Positions 5,515 through 7,227 of a DNA stretch of 7,227 bases are shown one piece after another (positions within the stretch are counted from its first letter, which is position 1; every line of letters begins with the position of its first letter). The notes under the pieces were generated by a model. The model saw nothing but the letters and a program-made list of their open reading frames with translations, was not told where the DNA came from and ran no database searches. A program made the position numbers and the translations under genes. The stretch is taken from the NCBI GenBank assembly GCA_046724555.1, contig JBKOWU010000016.1, forward strand, positions 1 to 7,227. The letters run 5' to 3'. This DNA comes from JAFAQB01 sp046724555 (GTDB lineage Archaea > Thermoproteota > Nitrososphaeria > Nitrososphaerales > Nitrososphaeraceae).

Positions 5515-6579
5515 CTATCGATGATCTCTTTTGTTACCTTGTGGCTGTTCTTGCATATTTGAAAATGCTGACATCAATGACTGTATCTGAGACTGAATTG
5601 TACTGACTGTGTTGTCCAGAGAACTTATTTTGTCGTCTTTTTGCTTCTGACCTTCTAAAGTCTCGTTGTAAGCATCATAAGTTAATACCATTCTGCAGTT
5701 AGCACAGAATTTTGAATCAGGTTTGTTAGGCTCGCTGCAATTAGGACATTGCTTTGGTCTTAGTATGTCTCCTGCTTCTCGATCCTTTGGAATTATTCCA
5801 TATGCTTCTAAGATGCTGTCATTTGATTCGTTTCCAAAATAGTGCAGGTATTTTAGATGCATATTGGAGCCAGGAGACCAGCCTGCAAATTGGCGTAGAT
5901 GGTGCTCCTTGAGGATTCCAGATTTCTCTGTTAGTGAGGAATGTCTTCTTATGTATGGATTCCATGGTTTTTTTAGTAATTCACGAATCTTTTGTTTATC
6001 TTCAGGAGAGATATTTGGATTGTCAAGTAATTTGGGAAAGAATTCTATTTTATAATCTCGATAGATTTTGTTGAGAGTTGCTACAGCAATGGCCCTATTG
6101 AGACTCTTGCCTAGTCCACACAGCAATATACTATTAGGATTACCCGCATGAGGATGATGATTGGTTATCCAGTCCTTTATGTAAGGTAGTGAATCTATTA
6201 GAGGAATAGGCCTTGTTCCTGTTTTACCATTCACCAAAATTTCCGCATACTGCTTCTTATCAGGTCTTAGTTTGAACACAACATCTTTTATTCTTAGTTT
6301 CAGCAGTTCATGAGGTCTTGCTGCTGAATCTCTTGACATTGCATGATAACATCGATCTCTGGGATTAGGACAGTATCTTAGAAATAATGAATCATCTTCT
6401 GATGTCCACAGGTCTGTAGGCTTGTAGATCGACTTCTCTTTTCGCTTCAGCTGTGGAATATTTTCTACAACATATGGTTTTGGTCTTTTCTTTTGTTCTA
6501 TATTTGGGAAATACAGCCACTTAAAGAAACGCATCAATTGCATTCTATATGTGTTGTATGTTCCAATCCATTTATGCAA
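5515..6579 (-). pseudogene. Thaumarchaeal tyrosine recombinase/integrase, C-terminal catalytic part
   Basis: A site-specific DNA recombinase fragment of 354 residues, counted from a TTG at 6579. The catalytic set is largely intact: R88 (AARPHE), K119 (NGKTG), R212 with H213 (YIRRHSS; the usual first His position is Y209), W234 in the GWSP motif, and Tyr nucleophile candidate Y247 (YLHYFG). A C-terminal zinc ribbon follows with C278, C281, C292 and C295 (CPNCSEPNKPDSKFCANC), then a likely coiled coil from about 305. The TTG is not a credible start. The frame is open upstream to 6672 and encodes TREDLLSFLDSYRKPESVDP, the end of the family's N-terminal core-binding domain. The preceding part lies in another frame (6611-6997). 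The gene is therefore broken by an indel near 6637. If expressed alone, this part would lack DNA-clamping residues and probably not function. The family is confidently recognised. Confidence 0.85.
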
Positions 6580-6610
6580 TGGATCAACACTCTCAGGTTT
6601 ACGATAACTA

Positions 6611-6997
6611 TCAAGAAACGAAAGTAAATCTTCTCTTGTTATTAAAGAACGTTGATAAGTTACAAAGTAATATTATAATATCCTTCCTATAGTGATCGGA
6701 TGGGTTAATCTCTGACCTTAAGGAAGATATATAATCGCATATGGTAAGAGCATTTTCTTTGCCTCTAGACACAGGTAATACCCTGTTACAAAGACGGTTG
6801 GAGCAGTAAGAAGGTAGTCCAGCTGTAGCATTCTCTATTTTTATGTTTACTATGTTGTCTGATAAGGTGCTTGTATCAGCAATAGTAGTAGCAGTAGTAG
6901 GTGCTGTTGGAATAGAAATCCGTGTTGATGTAGATTTAGAAGTAGAAGATATAGCAGTAGATGTGGACATTTGAGACTTTAGATGGCTCTCTTTCAT
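6611..6997 (-). pseudogene. Tyrosine recombinase/integrase, N-terminal part (frameshifted from 5515-6579)
   Basis: The ATG at 6997 starts a Ser/Thr-rich low-complexity leader (residues 1-45). It is followed by conserved-looking sequence with a Cys pair (SYCSNRLCNRVLP) and a helical segment (ICDYISSLRSEINPSDHYRKD), leading to LLCNLSTFFNNK, the middle of the integrase core-binding (SAM-like) domain. Then the frame runs out (RRFTFVS, stop TGA at 6611-6613). The next expected block, TREDLLSFLDSYRK, is found one base later in the other frame. The two halves together make one gene, 5515-6997. The AT-rich TTATATAA at 7022-7029 is correctly placed to give a near-leaderless transcript from 6997, so the promoter appears intact. 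The S/T-rich leader may be natural variation in the family. Confidence 0.75.
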
Positions 6998-7021
6998 CTG
7001 TTAGATGGTAAGAAAGATGAA

Positions 7022-7029
7022 TTATATAA
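7022..7029. promoter_or_regulatory. Palindromic TATA box shared by divergent genes
   Basis: TTATATAA is centred about 28.5 nt from the recombinase ATG (6997, minus) and 30.5 nt from the PRC-barrel-like ATG (7056, plus). Both distances fit a TATA box for a leaderless or nearly leaderless archaeal transcript. The purine-rich stretch on its left (AAGAAAGATGAA) looks like a better TFB-binding element for the plus-strand gene. Confidence 0.5.
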
Positions 7030-7055
7030 GATAGTATTGGATAAGTGCTTCTATA

Positions 7056-7227
7056 ATGGAAAGCAGTACTTTTGGTCACGTTACAGATTGGAATGAAGTC
7101 ATTAAAAAGGAAGCAAGAGGACGAAATGATGCAGATCTTGGTGAAGTACTGGAGGTAAGAGACGATATAGTCGTTACAGAACGAGGTACCTTAAACAAAG
7201 AAAAATTCTATCTACCTAAGTCAATTC
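7056..7227 (+). CDS. PRC-barrel-like (DUF2171-type) protein, N-terminal part, runs off the window
   Basis: The frame begins MESSTFGHVTDWNEVIKKEA at 7056 and stays open to the window end (57 codons visible). The segment RGRNDADLGEVLEV, then DDIVVTERG and KEKFYLPKS, has the strand-turn-strand pattern of PRC-barrel/DUF2171 proteins, which are small soluble beta-barrels common in Nitrososphaeria. Their role is poorly known, although PRC barrels often bind RNA or proteins. ATG 7056 is supported by TTATATAA about 30 nt upstream. It is divergent from the broken recombinase and shares its promoter core. Family assignment is good but rests on a partial sequence. Confidence 0.75.
   Translation, partial: MESSTFGHVTDWNEVIKKEARGRNDADLGEVLEVRDDIVVTERGTLNKEKFYLPKSI

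Noticed and set aside
5864..6055. Plus-strand open frame inside the recombinase gene
   Set aside because: It is antisense to the integrase catalytic region containing the R212/H213 and Y247 motifs.
1..7227. tRNA, rRNA, CRISPR array or known insertion-sequence ends
   Set aside because: I looked for cloverleaf-like GTTCRANTC stretches, regularly spaced repeats and transposase motifs and saw none.

Overview
The window looks like a soil or sediment ammonia-oxidising archaeon (Nitrososphaeria, group I.1b, in the Nitrososphaera/Nitrosocosmicus direction). Four things point that way. The broken tyrosine recombinase has the C-terminal zinc ribbon and 'RELLKKPWNPYIRRHS' block I associate with that lineage. 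Small Cys/His modules of the 'GCGQEIYF...IPL.KETG.PHQC' type are present. A PRC-barrel-like gene starts at the right edge. TATA-like boxes sit about 28-30 nt upstream of start codons, as in leaderless archaeal genes. Base composition is AT-rich by eye. Genus is an inference from remembered families, not a search.

Layout, left to right. 1-290 holds a start-less remnant of a zinc-binding module (minus, 68-193). 291-1169 (minus) is an intact classical short-chain dehydrogenase/reductase. 1170-1439 is a divergent promoter region. 1440-2615 (plus) is a secreted, Gly/Ser-rich then Pro/Cys-rich protein with a C-terminal FxLYD-like domain. It is split by two compensating frameshifts at short G runs. 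2630-3202 (plus) is an intact DUF1080 (3-keto-disaccharide hydrolase-like) protein, followed by a strong hairpin. 3203-3659 is mostly non-coding but contains the first 24 codons of a patatin-like phospholipase (3340-3414). That fragment runs tail-to-tail into a 42-codon minus-strand ORF (3403-3531) with a perfect AAGGAGG site. 3660-4025 (minus) is an intact Cys/His protein. 4185-4331 (minus) is a second, diverged copy of the left-edge zinc module. 4366-4857 (minus) is a four-helix membrane protein. 5004-5426 (minus) is a winged-helix-like ORF that seems to have lost its N-terminus. 5515-6997 (minus) is a tyrosine recombinase broken into two frames. 7056 to the end (plus) is the start of a PRC-barrel-like protein, divergent from the recombinase and sharing a palindromic TTATATAA with it.

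No single operon or new multi-gene defence or metabolic system is evident. The striking property is decay: a split secreted protein, a patatin stub, two zinc-module remnants, a headless winged-helix gene and a frameshifted integrase all lie within 7 kb beside a few intact genes. This fits the eroded edge of an integrated element. The most coherent functional pair is the secreted Cys/Pro-rich protein and the DUF1080 protein directly behind it, 14 nt apart on the same strand.
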